Under the pieces are notes generated by a model. It had not been told where the DNA came from. It saw only the letters and a list, made by a program, of their open reading frames with translations, and searched no databases. This document shows positions 1 through 9,161 of a stretch of DNA of 64,000 nt, one piece after another. The position numbers and the translations under genes are program-made. The stretch is from an uncultured Pseudomonadales bacterium (GTDB lineage: Bacteria > Pseudomonadota > Gammaproteobacteria > Pseudomonadales > Azotimanducaceae), in the NCBI GenBank assembly GCA_958296165.1, contig OY282447.1:4749154-4813153 (forward strand), written 5' to 3'. Position 1 is the first letter of the stretch, and each line of letters opens with the position of its first letter.

Positions 1-239
1 ACCGTCCTTAGCGTGACGTAAGGCCAAGGATGGATTTTTCTTCAATTCGCCAACACTAGTCACGTACACGGCGTAGCCTTTTGCATGTAGGGTTCGATCC
101 GATACACAAGCCCTAAGTCGGCTTCTTGTATCGGCAGGTGGAGGGTCACTTGGACTTCGCCTCTTGTCAACCACCCAGGGAGCTCGGTGCCTGCAACCCT
201 ACACCCACCGAGGCGACGACCTAGGCGCGGCGGGCGCGG
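1..239. other. Non-coding or unrecognised left edge
   Basis: I see no supported gene, RNA or repeat here. Open frames on both strands cross it but are only the by-product of the GC-rich sequence to the right. Confidence 0.4.
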
Positions 240-842
240 GCGGGCTGGGCGCCGCTGACCGGCGGCGCGCCGGCGGCGCAGGCGCGGATGTATGCTACGG
301 TGGACTTGCGGCTGTCGGCGGGCCGGGAGCTGCCGGCGGGCAGCCGCCTGGCGACGCTGGCGGAATTGGAGTCGGCGCCGGCGGAGCGGCTGCCGCGGCT
401 GCTGCTGGACGCGTTCCGGCGCCACGCCGGGGCGGAGTCGGCGGGTCTGCGGCGCGGCCTGCACCTGCGCGTGCGCGCGGCGCTGGAGCGGCACGGCGCG
501 GCGGCCGGCCTGCCGACGCTGGCGGAGTGCGAGCGGATGCTCGCCGAGAGACGATGAGAGAGGATGACGGCGATGTTGGACGCGACGCTGGAGCGCTGGC
601 GCGAGGCGAAGGTTGCACATGGAGCCGCGTAAGGGCGGCTCGCGCTGCTCGGCCGGCAGGCGGAGCGGCGGTTCGGCGTTCGCGTGGCGAGACGGGTGAC
701 GGCGCTGCTGGCGGACGTGTCGGACGTGTCGCGTCTGGACGAGGCCGGCGAGTGGCTGGTCGAGTGCGACACAGGCGAGGCGCTGCTCGCGCGCCTGCAG
801 CAAGCCCACCCTCCGCGAGCACATGGCGAGAAGACACCGTGA
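240..842 (+). pseudogene. Remnant of an Rpn / DUF4351-type recombination-promoting nuclease (C-terminal part)
   Basis: One reading frame holds three consecutive pieces separated by in-frame stops at 555 (TGA) and 630 (TAA). The pieces read like the C-terminal half of an Rpn-family nuclease/putative transposase: a Leu/Ala/Arg-rich helical segment ending MLAER, then a piece beginning MTAMLDATLERWREAK, then a DUF4351-like end (LLGRQAERRFGV, and EWLVECDTGEALL) finishing at 842. The N-terminal PD-(D/E)xK nuclease domain is not visible upstream. The only open stretch with its own ATG is 288-557 (89 codons). Family assignment is from recalled similarity of the helical tail. Both stops would have to be read through for a full product, so I call it decayed. 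Confidence 0.55.
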
Positions 843-957
843 GCGCTCGTTGATCGCCCACCTCCGGCAGCTCCGGCAGCCACCGAGTTGAATCGGTTCT
901 GCCCGGTCGCATAGCATCGCGCACAGTCCTAGTCGAGAGGCAACGCCGAAGCAACAC

Positions 958-2127
958 ATGCAGCAGACGCAAGTGCAGGAAGACAGGTCTTCGTCCACTT
1001 CGGGAAGCCTGCCGAACGTGGCGGACTACGGCGAAGTCATCGCCGGGCTGCGCGACGAAAACGCACGGCTGCGTGCGGAGCTGGCGCACTTGCGCGCCTA
1101 TGGAGAAGAGCCGCAGCCAAAAGCCACATGGGAGGCCGAGGCGCACCGTGGCATCGTCTACGCCGACGGCCACTCGCGCAACAGTTCGCTCTCTGCCGGC
1201 CGATTGCTCAAGCAACTGGCCGGCTTGTCCAAGGAGCGCATGAAGGCCGGCCGCATCCGCGACAGCGACGCACTGGGCTATTTGCCGAAGCCGAGCGCGG
1301 ACGCAGCGCAACTCGAAGCCGATTTCGTCCGCTGGGGCTATTGCCTGGTTGAGGATGCCATGTCGCCGCAGCAAGTGTGCGCACAGGTTGGTCGGCTCGT
1401 CGACCAAGCCGAGGCGGAACGGCGACTGGATTCCGCGATCGTGACCAGCGCCGGCGGCACCGCGCAGCTTGTGAACAATCTGATCCTCAAAGGCGCGGTG
1501 TTCCGCGACGCCGTGGAGTTCAAGGAATCCGCCGCGCAGCGCGGCCCACTCGTAGATCAGCTGCTTACCAAAATAATGGGCGAAGGCTTCGGCCTAGGAT
1601 GTGCGCACGGCTCCATCGTCCACACCGGCGGCGGCCTGCAAGAACTGCACATCGACCAAGGCGGCATGCCCCTGCCCTATCCGCCCTTTCCGTTCGGATC
1701 TCTCATCATCTGGTGCTATAGCGATTTCAGCCTCGCGGCCGGCGGCACCTACGTTGTGCCGGGCTCGCACCGCTTCGCCGGCGGCGCCACCAGGTTTCAC
1801 GAAGGCGCCGACCTCGTCGGGCTAGTGGACGGCGAACCTGGCCTGGTCGCCATCTGCGCGCCTCCGGGCACATGCATCATCACCGACACCCGCGTGCTGC
1901 ACTGCGGCGGACGGCGCACCGCGCCCGGCACTCGCTACGCGATGCGCTGTCATTACAACCGCCACTTCATGCGGGCTTTGCACGAGCAGGCGTCCGCCAA
2001 CCTCCATGTACCCGACGGCGTCTACGAGCTTCTGTCGCCGCGGCTCAAACAGATGATGAGCATCGCCCACAACAACCATCGGCCGATCGGGGAGCTGCGC
2101 AGCGACGCCGCGCAGCCGCCACCATAG
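958..2127 (+). CDS. Phytanoyl-CoA dioxygenase (PhyH) family protein
   Basis: A 389-residue protein with a PhyH-type double-stranded beta-helix, i.e. a non-haem Fe(II)/2-oxoglutarate oxygenase that hydroxylates a small organic substrate in the cytoplasm. The iron facial triad is visible: HxD at H231/D233 (QELHIDQGG) and the distal His at H315 (TRVLHCGGRRT), followed by a basic segment (TRYAMRCHYNR) suited to binding 2-oxoglutarate. Residues 1-60 are extra, charged and coiled-coil-like (LRDENARLRAELAHLRAY). The start at 958 follows a moderate purine-rich stretch. It converges with the dehydrogenase ending at 2140. The substrate cannot be told from sequence; the neighbours suggest catabolism of an unusual sugar acid or modified carbohydrate. 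Confidence 0.85.
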   Translation: MQQTQVQEDRSSSTSGSLPNVADYGEVIAGLRDENARLRAELAHLRAYGEEPQPKATWEAEAHRGIVYADGHSRNSSLSAGRLLKQLAGLSKERMKAGRIRDSDALGYLPKPSADAAQLEADFVRWGYCLVEDAMSPQQVCAQVGRLVDQAEAERRLDSAIVTSAGGTAQLVNNLILKGAVFRDAVEFKESAAQRGPLVDQLLTKIMGEGFGLGCAHGSIVHTGGGLQELHIDQGGMPLPYPPFPFGSLIIWCYSDFSLAAGGTYVVPGSHRFAGGATRFHEGADLVGLVDGEPGLVAICAPPGTCIITDTRVLHCGGRRTAPGTRYAMRCHYNRHFMRALHEQASANLHVPDGVYELLSPRLKQMMSIAHNNHRPIGELRSDAAQPPP

Positions 2128-2139
2128 CTACTCGATGTT

Positions 2140-2946
2140 CTAAAGCTTCGCCGCCACGCCGCCGTCTACATTGATGATCTCGCCATTGACGAATCGTGAC
2201 TCGTCGCAGGCCAGAAACAACACGAGATTGGCAACATCCTCCGGATAGCCCGGCCCTTGCACGATCTGGGCGAACTCGAACATGCGCTCGAATACATGGT
2301 GGCCGCCGTCCGCATCCGTAGACGTGCCGCGCGTGGCGCCCGGGGTAAGAATCTGGCCGGGCCGTACGCAGTTGACACGAATGTTATGACGCCCGCCCGT
2401 GCCTGCCATGTAGCGCGTTAGCGCATCCACGCCTGCCTTGGCCGCATAGTAGGAAGCCGACGTGGTGCCGAACTCGTCCTGCATGCGCGAACTAAAGCCC
2501 CGTTGTGCTGCGAGGGAAGACATCTGTACCACCGTGCCTCCTCCAGCCGCCACCAAGTGCGGCCAAACGGCACGGCTAACGTAGAACGTGCCGGTGAGGT
2601 TGGTGTTGACGACGCGGTGCCATTCCTCGTTCGGCTCATTTGGGAACTGGGCGCCGCTGCCGCCGCCGGCATTGTTGAACAATACGTTGATCGCGCCGTA
2701 CACCTCCGCAGCCTGCGCCACCGCGCTCCTGACGGATTCATCGTCGCCCACGTCGCAGGCAATGAACGCCGCTTCGCCGCCGCCATCGCGGATGGCTGCC
2801 GCCACCTTCTCGCCCCGCTCCGCCCGACGTGCCATCAGAATCACCTTGGCGCCTTCGCGAGCGAATACATGGCCCGTGGTCTCGCCGATGCCGCTATTGC
2901 CGCCCGTAATGATGGCAACTTTGCCTGCCAACCTGCCCGTCATCAT
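2140..2946 (-). CDS. SDR family NAD(P)-dependent oxidoreductase
   Basis: A 268-residue classical short-chain dehydrogenase/reductase. Visible are the Rossmann glycine motif TGGNSGIG (14-21), NNAG (91-94), catalytic Ser near 143-144 (QMSSLAAQ), Tyr166-x3-Lys170, and a C-terminal VDGG typical of glucose-dehydrogenase-like members. The NAD(P)-dependent reaction would be an alcohol/ketone interconversion. The start is fixed by GAGGAG five bases before the ATG; a second ATG follows directly. It is co-oriented with the PhyH gene that ends at 2994 upstream of it, so a hydroxylation and an oxidation step may be paired. Substrate unknown. Confidence 0.88.
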   Translation of the reverse strand: MMTGRLAGKVAIITGGNSGIGETTGHVFAREGAKVILMARRAERGEKVAAAIRDGGGEAAFIACDVGDDESVRSAVAQAAEVYGAINVLFNNAGGGSGAQFPNEPNEEWHRVVNTNLTGTFYVSRAVWPHLVAAGGGTVVQMSSLAAQRGFSSRMQDEFGTTSASYYAAKAGVDALTRYMAGTGGRHNIRVNCVRPGQILTPGATRGTSTDADGGHHVFERMFEFAQIVQGPGYPEDVANLVLFLACDESRFVNGEIINVDGGVAAKL

Positions 2947-2993
2947 TGCTCCTCTATGTGTCTGTTCCGCGCTCGTGTCTGTTCAGCGCTCGG

Positions 2994-4031
2994 TTACGCT
3001 TTCGCCCGGTAAACGTCCGGGAACTGGATCTTCATGCCTTTGGACTTCTTGGCGATGATCTCGGCGAACGCAGCGTCGTACACGCCGTAATCCGGCTCTG
3101 TACGCAGGCGCACTTTGCCAGCGGCCGGTTCGCTGTCTAACAAGCTCAGATAGCTCCGTCGCCGTGGTGGTGGCGTGTCCTCCCCTGCCGCGCGGTTCGA
3201 GCGCGGGCGCGGCGGCGATTTGCCAAACGGAAAGGCGCCGTGTACGTCCATCAAGCGGCCGAAGCGCAGCGGATTGCGGTCCAGCGCCTCCTGCGTAACC
3301 GTCTGCCGAAAGGGTTCCTGCGTTTGCATGTGCGCACGGCAATAGGTGCCGAGCATCATCAAGCGCAAGCCGTCCGTTCGACGCGGATAGGAACCGTGCC
3401 AAGTGTGGTCGCCCCAGATAATCATCGACCCGACCGGCGCTTCCACAGGGTGGCAGCGGTCGTTCCAGTATTCGGCCTCCTCAGGCGACGGCCAACGCCG
3501 CCAGCGATGGCTGCCGGGCACGAAACCCAAGGCGCCGTCCTCCTTGCTGTAGTCCGAAAGCAAGTAGTTGAAGTTCGCGGTATAGGGCTCCGGCGGGAAG
3601 GTGGGCATCTCGAACTGCGCCCAATCGCAGTGAATGCCGGTGCTTGCATCGCCAGCGCCTTTCAGCCAGCCATCACACAGGCTCAGGATGCAGTTTGTGC
3701 CGAGCAGGTATTCGATCAATCCCACTGCGGCCGGCGCCAAGATGACCTTCTCGAACAGCGGATCGTCCCAGAGCATGAAACGCATGAGTTCCTGGCCGTC
3801 GCGGAATACGTTGGCCAACTCGCCCCGCGAGCACTGCTTGCGCTCGCACGCGACGCGCAGCAAGGCTTCCCGTACTGCCTCGTGCTGTTCGGGCGGCCCG
3901 ACCGCATCCGGCGGCAACACGGTGAAGCCGAACGCTTCAAGTTCGGCGACATGTTCGAGCAGATGGAGGTCCTTCAGCTCCCGATAGAGCGGCGCAAGGG
4001 TCTTTGCCGAGGCCCAGTCTTCGATTTCCAT
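2994..4031 (-). CDS. Phytanoyl-CoA dioxygenase (PhyH) family protein
   Basis: A 345-residue Fe(II)/2-oxoglutarate oxygenase of the PhyH family. HxD is at H134/D136 (TGIHCDWAQF) and the distal His is at H212 (DHTWHGSYPRRTDG), followed by the Arg-rich 2-oxoglutarate site. I chose the start at 4031 (MEIEDWASAK) because the open frame further upstream runs through an Arg-rich stretch overlapping the next gene and looks non-coding. It is unlike the oxygenase at 958, so the two are not a recent duplication. A proline/arginine-rich insert near 272-292 is unusual. It probably shares a transcript with the SDR downstream. Confidence 0.85.
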   Translation of the reverse strand: MEIEDWASAKTLAPLYRELKDLHLLEHVAELEAFGFTVLPPDAVGPPEQHEAVREALLRVACERKQCSRGELANVFRDGQELMRFMLWDDPLFEKVILAPAAVGLIEYLLGTNCILSLCDGWLKGAGDASTGIHCDWAQFEMPTFPPEPYTANFNYLLSDYSKEDGALGFVPGSHRWRRWPSPEEAEYWNDRCHPVEAPVGSMIIWGDHTWHGSYPRRTDGLRLMMLGTYCRAHMQTQEPFRQTVTQEALDRNPLRFGRLMDVHGAFPFGKSPPRPRSNRAAGEDTPPPRRRSYLSLLDSEPAAGKVRLRTEPDYGVYDAAFAEIIAKKSKGMKIQFPDVYRAKA

Positions 4032-4078
4032 GCAGCGAGTATACCGGCTTTGCACTCGCCGGCTTGAAGCGACCGCCG

Positions 4079-4516
4079 CTAGGCGGCCGCTAGCCTTTCG
4101 AGTGCCAGATCCGCCCCGAGCCAGAACCGATCTTGGTTGCGGGCGTCTGCACGGTCGAGCAACGCTGCCAAGTCCGGTTCCCGGAACTTGCCGTCGCGGA
4201 TGCGCACGCGCAATCCCGCGAACAAGACGAGCCCCCCAAGCGGCGCAAGCCAAGCGTCGAATGCGCGATTCAGATACTGGAGGACGATTTGGTGCAAGAC
4301 AGTCGGCATGGGCAGTTGCTCAACGCACCCGTCCGTGAACTCGATCAAGTGGCGGCTGCGGTCTGTTAGCCAAAGGTACTGTTCGTCGCTCCAGCGGCCC
4401 TGCGGCGGCATCGTGTCGCAGAGCAGCGCGTTTAGCATCTCTTGCGTGGTCTGTGCGGCGATCGCCCGGTCCATAGTCCATCGGTACGACTCGTACAGCA
4501 GCGAGTATAGACGCAC
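4079..4516 (-). pseudogene. Truncated Uma2-family (DUF820) endonuclease-like gene
   Basis: A 145-residue product resembling the front of Uma2 / DUF820 restriction-endonuclease-like proteins: the pattern WSDEQYLWLTDRSRHLIEFTDG, then a helical VLHQIVLQYLNRAF and a REPDLAALLDRAD segment near 112-125. These proteins normally run to about 190 residues and carry a later D-(L/V)-x-x-E-V core plus an E-x-K element. Here the frame ends at LALERLAAA, just where that core should start, so the catalytic half is gone. Start is uncertain (4516 or the Met at 4474). Family assignment is from recognised motifs; loss of function is inference. Confidence 0.5.
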
Positions 4517-4575
4517 GTTGGCGTGGTCGTGACGCCAGAGCGCGTGCGATCTCCCGCACCCGCAGCAGCCAGCGG

Positions 4576-5724
4576 ATGGAGCTAGAATCGACGCTGTCCG
4601 AACCGTTTGCGTCTCAAGCCGCCAGAGTTCATGTCGTGAAAATCACCGAGATCACCCGCACACCGCTGACCATCGGCAAAAGCCTGCTTCGCGTCCAAAC
4701 GGATGCGGGAGTGGAAGGCTGGGCCGAAGTACCCGGCCGCAACAACGCGGTCTTTGATGCCTATTTGGGCAGCGCCATAGGGCCAGCCCTCATCGGCGCA
4801 GATCCGCGCCTGATCGACCGCCATTGGGAGACCCTCGCGTTGGGCCGCGACGAACGCTTCTACAGGCTGCCCGGCTGGGTAGTGGGCGTAGTGGATGTCG
4901 CGCTGTGGGATCTGCTCGGCAAAGACACCGGGCTGCCGGTACATACGCTCATGGGCGGCGCCAAGCGCACCACCATCCCACTGTATTGGAGCACAGGCTC
5001 CGGCTGGCGGATGCAGCCAGAGGAAATGCTCGCCCTTGTGAAGGACGGCTGGCAGCGCGGCTTCCGGGCCTTCAAGATCCGCATGGATTGGCGCGGCTGG
5101 CGCCAGGACATCGACCCAGCGAAGGATTACGCACTCTTCAAGCTCGCCCGCGAATACCTATCGGGCGGCGAGTATCTGGGATTCGACGCCAACAACGGCT
5201 ACTCGGTTTCCACCGCCATTCAGCAAGGGCGCAAGTTCGAACGGCTCGGCATAGATCACTTCGAGGAGCCCATTCCGCACTACGACCTGCCGGGCCTCAA
5301 GCAAATCAGCGATGCGCTGGACGTGGCCGTCTCCGCCGGCGAACAGGACGCGTTCCGCTGGTGGTTCCAGCACTTGGTGCTGCTCGGCAACCCAGACATC
5401 CTGCAACCAGACATCCTGAGTGCGGGCGGCCCCAGCGAAGTGAAGCGCATCTACGAGATGGCGACAGCCTTGAACAAGCCGGTCATGCCGCACAGCCCGC
5501 AAGCCGGCATCAACTCCATGGCGTCGCTGCACGTTTACGCCACAGTGCAGAACGCCACTCGTCCGCACGAGTTCTCCATCGAGTTCTCCGGGCCGCTAGA
5601 CGAGCTGGCCGATCTGTACGGCGAGGACGTCCTTCCCAAGGGCGGCGAAATGCACCTTACGGGCAAGCCCGGCTTCGGCATCGAACTGAACGAAGCAGCG
5701 CTGCAACGCCTCACCGCGCACTAA
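4576..5724 (+). CDS. Enolase-superfamily (mandelate racemase / muconate lactonizing enzyme-like) dehydratase or racemase
   Basis: A 382-residue member of the mandelate racemase subgroup. The Mg2+ ligands are D204, E230 and E256, each 26 residues apart, and the general base His is H306, 50 residues after the last ligand; this is the exact spacing of mandelate racemase. On the opposite face the usual K-x-K is K167-x-R169 (FKIRMD), so the second Lys is an Arg. The N-terminal capping domain is present (ITEITRTPLTIGKSLLRV). Such enzymes abstract the alpha proton of a carboxylate, usually dehydrating an acid sugar. It lies 34 bases before a Gfo/Idh/MocA gene, supporting acid-sugar catabolism. Specificity cannot be assigned. 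Confidence 0.85.
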   Translation: MELESTLSEPFASQAARVHVVKITEITRTPLTIGKSLLRVQTDAGVEGWAEVPGRNNAVFDAYLGSAIGPALIGADPRLIDRHWETLALGRDERFYRLPGWVVGVVDVALWDLLGKDTGLPVHTLMGGAKRTTIPLYWSTGSGWRMQPEEMLALVKDGWQRGFRAFKIRMDWRGWRQDIDPAKDYALFKLAREYLSGGEYLGFDANNGYSVSTAIQQGRKFERLGIDHFEEPIPHYDLPGLKQISDALDVAVSAGEQDAFRWWFQHLVLLGNPDILQPDILSAGGPSEVKRIYEMATALNKPVMPHSPQAGINSMASLHVYATVQNATRPHEFSIEFSGPLDELADLYGEDVLPKGGEMHLTGKPGFGIELNEAALQRLTAH

Positions 5725-5758
5725 GACCGCGCCGTTGCTTCGCACCAGGCCCCAGCCG

Positions 5759-6775
5759 ATGGCAGATCGCGTCACTATTGCCTTGGTAGGCTGCGGCAAC
5801 ATCGCCCGCGCCCACTGGCGCGGCATCCGCTACCACGCGCCGCGCATCCGTGTGACGGCAGCCGTGGATGCGAACGTCGCCCGCGCCGAAGCGATGGCCG
5901 AGCGCACGGGCGCGAAAGCATATGCCTCGCTTGCCGATGCGCTGGCGGAGGGCGACTTCGACGCCGTGGATCTCATGCTGCCGCACGACCTGCACGAACA
6001 GGCAGCAGTGCAGTGCTTCGCCGCTGGCAAGCACGTAGTGTTGGAAAAGCCGATGGCCCAAGACCTACCGAGCTGTGAGCGCATTCTGAAGGCGGCTGAG
6101 CAGGCCGGCACCGTCTTCATGGTCGCCGAGCAGGCCCAATACTGGCCTGATGTGCGCAAAGCGCGCGAACTCATCGATGGCGGCGAAATCGGCACGGTCG
6201 TCACCGCGCGCGCCTGCTTCTACGATCCGCTCGACGTGGATCCCGCCGCACCGCAACCGTGGCGATTCCAGCTCGCCCGCGCCGGCGGCGGCATCGCCAT
6301 CGATGGCGGCGCACATTGGATTCGCCCGTTGCGGATGATGCTCGGCGAGATCGATGCGGCCATCGCCGCCACCGGCGGTCACATCGCAGGCATGGAGGGC
6401 GAATCGTGGGCGCAGGCGCTGTTCCGCTTCCAAAGCGGCGTGGTCGCTTCCTTCAACGCCCTGCTCCACGCCAGCCCGGTGGGCAATACGGAGGATTTCC
6501 GCATCACCGGCAGCCAGGGCGAGCTCGTGATCGAACATGGCCGCGAAGGCCGACTGCTGCTGTTCAACGCCGCGAACCCCACCGGCAAGACGATCATGCA
6601 CACATTCCCCGGCAAGGTGGATAGCTACGGCACCGAACTGCACGACTTCAGCCAAGCGGTTCTGGAAGGCACAGCTCTAGCAGCATCGCCAGCGTTTTCC
6701 TTGGGCGAGTTGCGAACTGCGTTGGCGATGTATCGTTCAGTAGAGAGCGGGCGCTGGGAGAAGGTGTGGAGCTGA
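5759..6775 (+). CDS. Gfo/Idh/MocA family oxidoreductase
   Basis: A 338-residue NAD(P)-dependent sugar or inositol dehydrogenase-type protein. The Rossmann motif GCGNIA is at 11-16 and the family EKPMAQ motif, carrying the catalytic Lys, sits about 100 residues in. The C-terminal alpha/beta substrate domain follows, with GGGIAIDGGAHWIRPLRMML. I start at the ATG at 5759; the frame opens 24 bases earlier at a TTG. It is 34 bases downstream of the enolase-superfamily gene and probably co-transcribed, so the two likely act on the same acid-sugar route. Confidence 0.87.
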   Translation: MADRVTIALVGCGNIARAHWRGIRYHAPRIRVTAAVDANVARAEAMAERTGAKAYASLADALAEGDFDAVDLMLPHDLHEQAAVQCFAAGKHVVLEKPMAQDLPSCERILKAAEQAGTVFMVAEQAQYWPDVRKARELIDGGEIGTVVTARACFYDPLDVDPAAPQPWRFQLARAGGGIAIDGGAHWIRPLRMMLGEIDAAIAATGGHIAGMEGESWAQALFRFQSGVVASFNALLHASPVGNTEDFRITGSQGELVIEHGREGRLLLFNAANPTGKTIMHTFPGKVDSYGTELHDFSQAVLEGTALAASPAFSLGELRTALAMYRSVESGRWEKVWS

Positions 6776-6797
6776 AGACGCACGCCTTACGCTCGCT

Positions 6798-7790
6798 CTA
6801 CGGAGTGTGCTGCATCGGAAAGCGCGCGAGCGGCGGCGCCACCATGAGAGCTTCGATGGCTGCCTCGATCGCTTGCTTGTCTACGCGCAACGCAAGAAAG
6901 GTACGCCAGCCCGGCTGCATGTCCCAAGCGAAGCCGCTACGGAGCCGGCCCTCGCCGGCCGCCACTTCCTCGAAATAGTCGCCCAAGCCGCGCACTCCGT
7001 ATAGCACGGCCACCTGATCCCAGCTCGAGCGATCCTTCACCTCGCCGCGCCACCACAGCCGATATGCCTCGCGCACGGGGTTCTCTGCCGGCGCGGTGCG
7101 CAGCGCTGCGCCGGTGTGGATGTCTCCGCCCTCTTGGCTGACGACGATGGGCGTTGGCCAGTTGCGCAGCACATATTCCGTTTGCCCGGCCAAGTTGTGT
7201 CGCACGAAGTTGAACGCATCGTTGCGTACACCGCCCATCAGCACGAGTTCCTTCACCTTCGCAGCGACCAATGCGCGTTCGCTGCGCAGCAAGTCGTGCA
7301 GGTTGTTCAGAAATCCTACGCTCACGATGGTCACGGAGCGGTCCGGCTGGGCAGCCAGCACTTGCCGGTATACGCTGAGCGACGAATCCGCCACTTTGTC
7401 CTCGGCATAGCCCGACATCTGCGCCAGCCCCTCGATGTAGCGCGAGTGTTCGTCGTCCGGATCGTCGAGCTTGCCCTTGAATACGCCGATGGGAACGTCG
7501 CCACGGCCGTACCACGCATTGACCGAGTAGATGGCGGCCGCCGCATTGCTTTGCGCCTCGTTGTAGCTCACCGCCAGGATGTCCGCCTCGCCACGGTCGG
7601 CGAGCGCGTGCAACACCGCTAGCGCGCCTACATCGTCTACATCCGCCGTGAAATCGGTCTCCAGAATGACCTTGGGCGTAGGCATGTGCGCCTCGTTCGG
7701 GGCGGCCGGTTCGGTTCCGGACGCACAAACACCAAGCGCCAACACGAGCAAACAGGCAAACTTGGCAGTTTGGCGAAGACGTCGCTCCAT
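6798..7790 (-). CDS. Secreted nucleoside hydrolase-like protein
   Basis: A 330-residue protein with an N-terminal hydrophobic signal segment (FACLLVLALGVCA, about 11-23) followed by a mature domain of the inosine-uridine nucleoside hydrolase family. The Ca2+-binding motif reads ETDFTADVDDVGAL (D46, D50, D52, D53), a variant of the usual DTDPGxDD. Later segments (IVSVGFLNNLHDLL, LVLMGG) match the fold. The predicted location is periplasmic. The family hydrolyses N-glycosidic bonds of ribonucleosides; many secreted homologues act on unknown substrates. It is encoded divergently from the sulfatase at 7805, with only 14 bases between the two starts. Confidence 0.8.
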   Translation of the reverse strand: MERRLRQTAKFACLLVLALGVCASGTEPAAPNEAHMPTPKVILETDFTADVDDVGALAVLHALADRGEADILAVSYNEAQSNAAAAIYSVNAWYGRGDVPIGVFKGKLDDPDDEHSRYIEGLAQMSGYAEDKVADSSLSVYRQVLAAQPDRSVTIVSVGFLNNLHDLLRSERALVAAKVKELVLMGGVRNDAFNFVRHNLAGQTEYVLRNWPTPIVVSQEGGDIHTGAALRTAPAENPVREAYRLWWRGEVKDRSSWDQVAVLYGVRGLGDYFEEVAAGEGRLRSGFAWDMQPGWRTFLALRVDKQAIEAAIEALMVAPPLARFPMQHTP

Positions 7791-7804
7791 CGCGCAACCC
7801 TACC

Positions 7805-9124
7805 ATGCACCGGAACATCCTCTTCATCACTGCCGACCAATGGCGTGGCGATTGCCTTTCCTCGGTCGGCCATGCGGTGGTGCGCACGCCCAATCTGGAT
7901 GCACTGGCCGAGCAAGGCGCGTTGTTCAGGCGACATTTCGTCAATACCGCACCGTGCGGGCCGTCGCGAGCCAGCATTCATACCGGCCTGTATCAGCGTC
8001 GCCACGGCGTGTATTTCAATGGCATGCCGCTGGCACGGAGACACGCCAATTGGGCCGCGCAGATGCGTGGCCATGGCATAGCGCCGGTATTGTTCGGCTA
8101 CACGGACACGGTGCCAGACCTCAGCCATCCACAAGTAGATGCATCCGGCGACGTGTTGCCGGGCCTCGAAGTGCTAACGCATTTGGGCAAATTGTTGGCA
8201 GAACCTGTGGCGTGGATGGCTTGGTTGGAGAAGAAGGGCTACCCGATCCCCGCCAAGCCGCTCGATCTGTACACCGCCAGAAAGAACGCCGCGGCTCGCA
8301 CCGACGAACCGCCGGCGTTGGCGATTCCCGCCGAGTTGCACGACACATGGTTCATGGTGGATCAAGTCATCGACTACATCGCCCGGCAGAACGGCAGCTG
8401 GTGCGTCCACCTCTCGCTGCTGCGTCCGCACCCCCCTTGGATCGCGCCTGAACCATACAACCGCCTGTATCCGCCCGAGCAGATGCCGCCGTTCGTACGC
8501 GCCGTCGACGCCGAGAGCGAACGTCTACGCCATCCCTATCTGGAGGAGGCGCTGGCGCACAAGCACTACCGCGCACCCGCCGACGAATGGCGCGTTCGAC
8601 GTTGGCAGGCGAGCTACTTCGGGCTGATGACGGAGGTGGATGACAACCTCGGCAGGCTGTGGGCCTTTCTCAAGAGCAGCGGCGCCTGGAACAACACGCT
8701 GATCGTATTCACGTCCGATCACGGCGAGCAAATGGGCGACCATTGGCTGATCGGCAAGCTCGGCTTCTTCGACCAATCCTTCGCCGTGCCGCTGATCGTG
8801 CGCAATCCGCTGGCGGCGGAACGCGGCCTGTGCATCGACGCGTTCACCGAGGCGGTAGACATCATGCCGACATTGCTCGATTGGCTGGACGTTCCCGTTC
8901 CAGCCCAATGCGACGGTCGTTCACTGTTGCCGATCACGCAATTCGGGCACGTGGCCGAAGATTGGCGCAACGCAGCCCATTGGGAGTTCTGCTACGGCGA
9001 GCAGCGCCACTTGAGCGTGCGGCGCAACCGATCCTCGAAGCGCGTGCGTTTTTCCGATCTGCCAACGCTGGAGTACGAGCTGGCGGCGCAAGAGCCCGGC
9101 CGGCTCTCGCCAATCGGCGACTAG
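7805..9124 (+). CDS. Sulfatase / phosphonate monoester hydrolase-like enzyme
   Basis: A 439-residue alkaline-phosphatase-superfamily enzyme. The formylglycine motif C51-x-P53-S54-R55 (APCGPSRAS) is present, as are metal-binding ADQ near residue 11 and D305-H306 (SDHGEQMGDHW). These support hydrolysis of a sulfate, phosphonate or phosphate ester after conversion of Cys51 to formylglycine. No signal peptide is seen, so a cytoplasmic site is likely, as in bacterial phosphonate monoester hydrolases. The C-terminus stops soon after VRFSDLPTLEYEL; relatives usually continue for several dozen residues, so it may be truncated at the 3' end. A broken gene follows immediately on the other strand. Confidence 0.85.
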   Translation: MHRNILFITADQWRGDCLSSVGHAVVRTPNLDALAEQGALFRRHFVNTAPCGPSRASIHTGLYQRRHGVYFNGMPLARRHANWAAQMRGHGIAPVLFGYTDTVPDLSHPQVDASGDVLPGLEVLTHLGKLLAEPVAWMAWLEKKGYPIPAKPLDLYTARKNAAARTDEPPALAIPAELHDTWFMVDQVIDYIARQNGSWCVHLSLLRPHPPWIAPEPYNRLYPPEQMPPFVRAVDAESERLRHPYLEEALAHKHYRAPADEWRVRRWQASYFGLMTEVDDNLGRLWAFLKSSGAWNNTLIVFTSDHGEQMGDHWLIGKLGFFDQSFAVPLIVRNPLAAERGLCIDAFTEAVDIMPTLLDWLDVPVPAQCDGRSLLPITQFGHVAEDWRNAAHWEFCYGEQRHLSVRRNRSSKRVRFSDLPTLEYELAAQEPGRLSPIGD

Positions 9125-9161
9125 TCCCGAAGACTCGAAGAGCCGCCGAGGCGGCAGGCGT

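Noticed and set aside
4824-5789. 321-codon frame overlapping the enolase-superfamily gene
   Set aside because: Same strand, shifted frame, Arg/His-rich product; the enolase frame carries all metal ligands at exact spacing.
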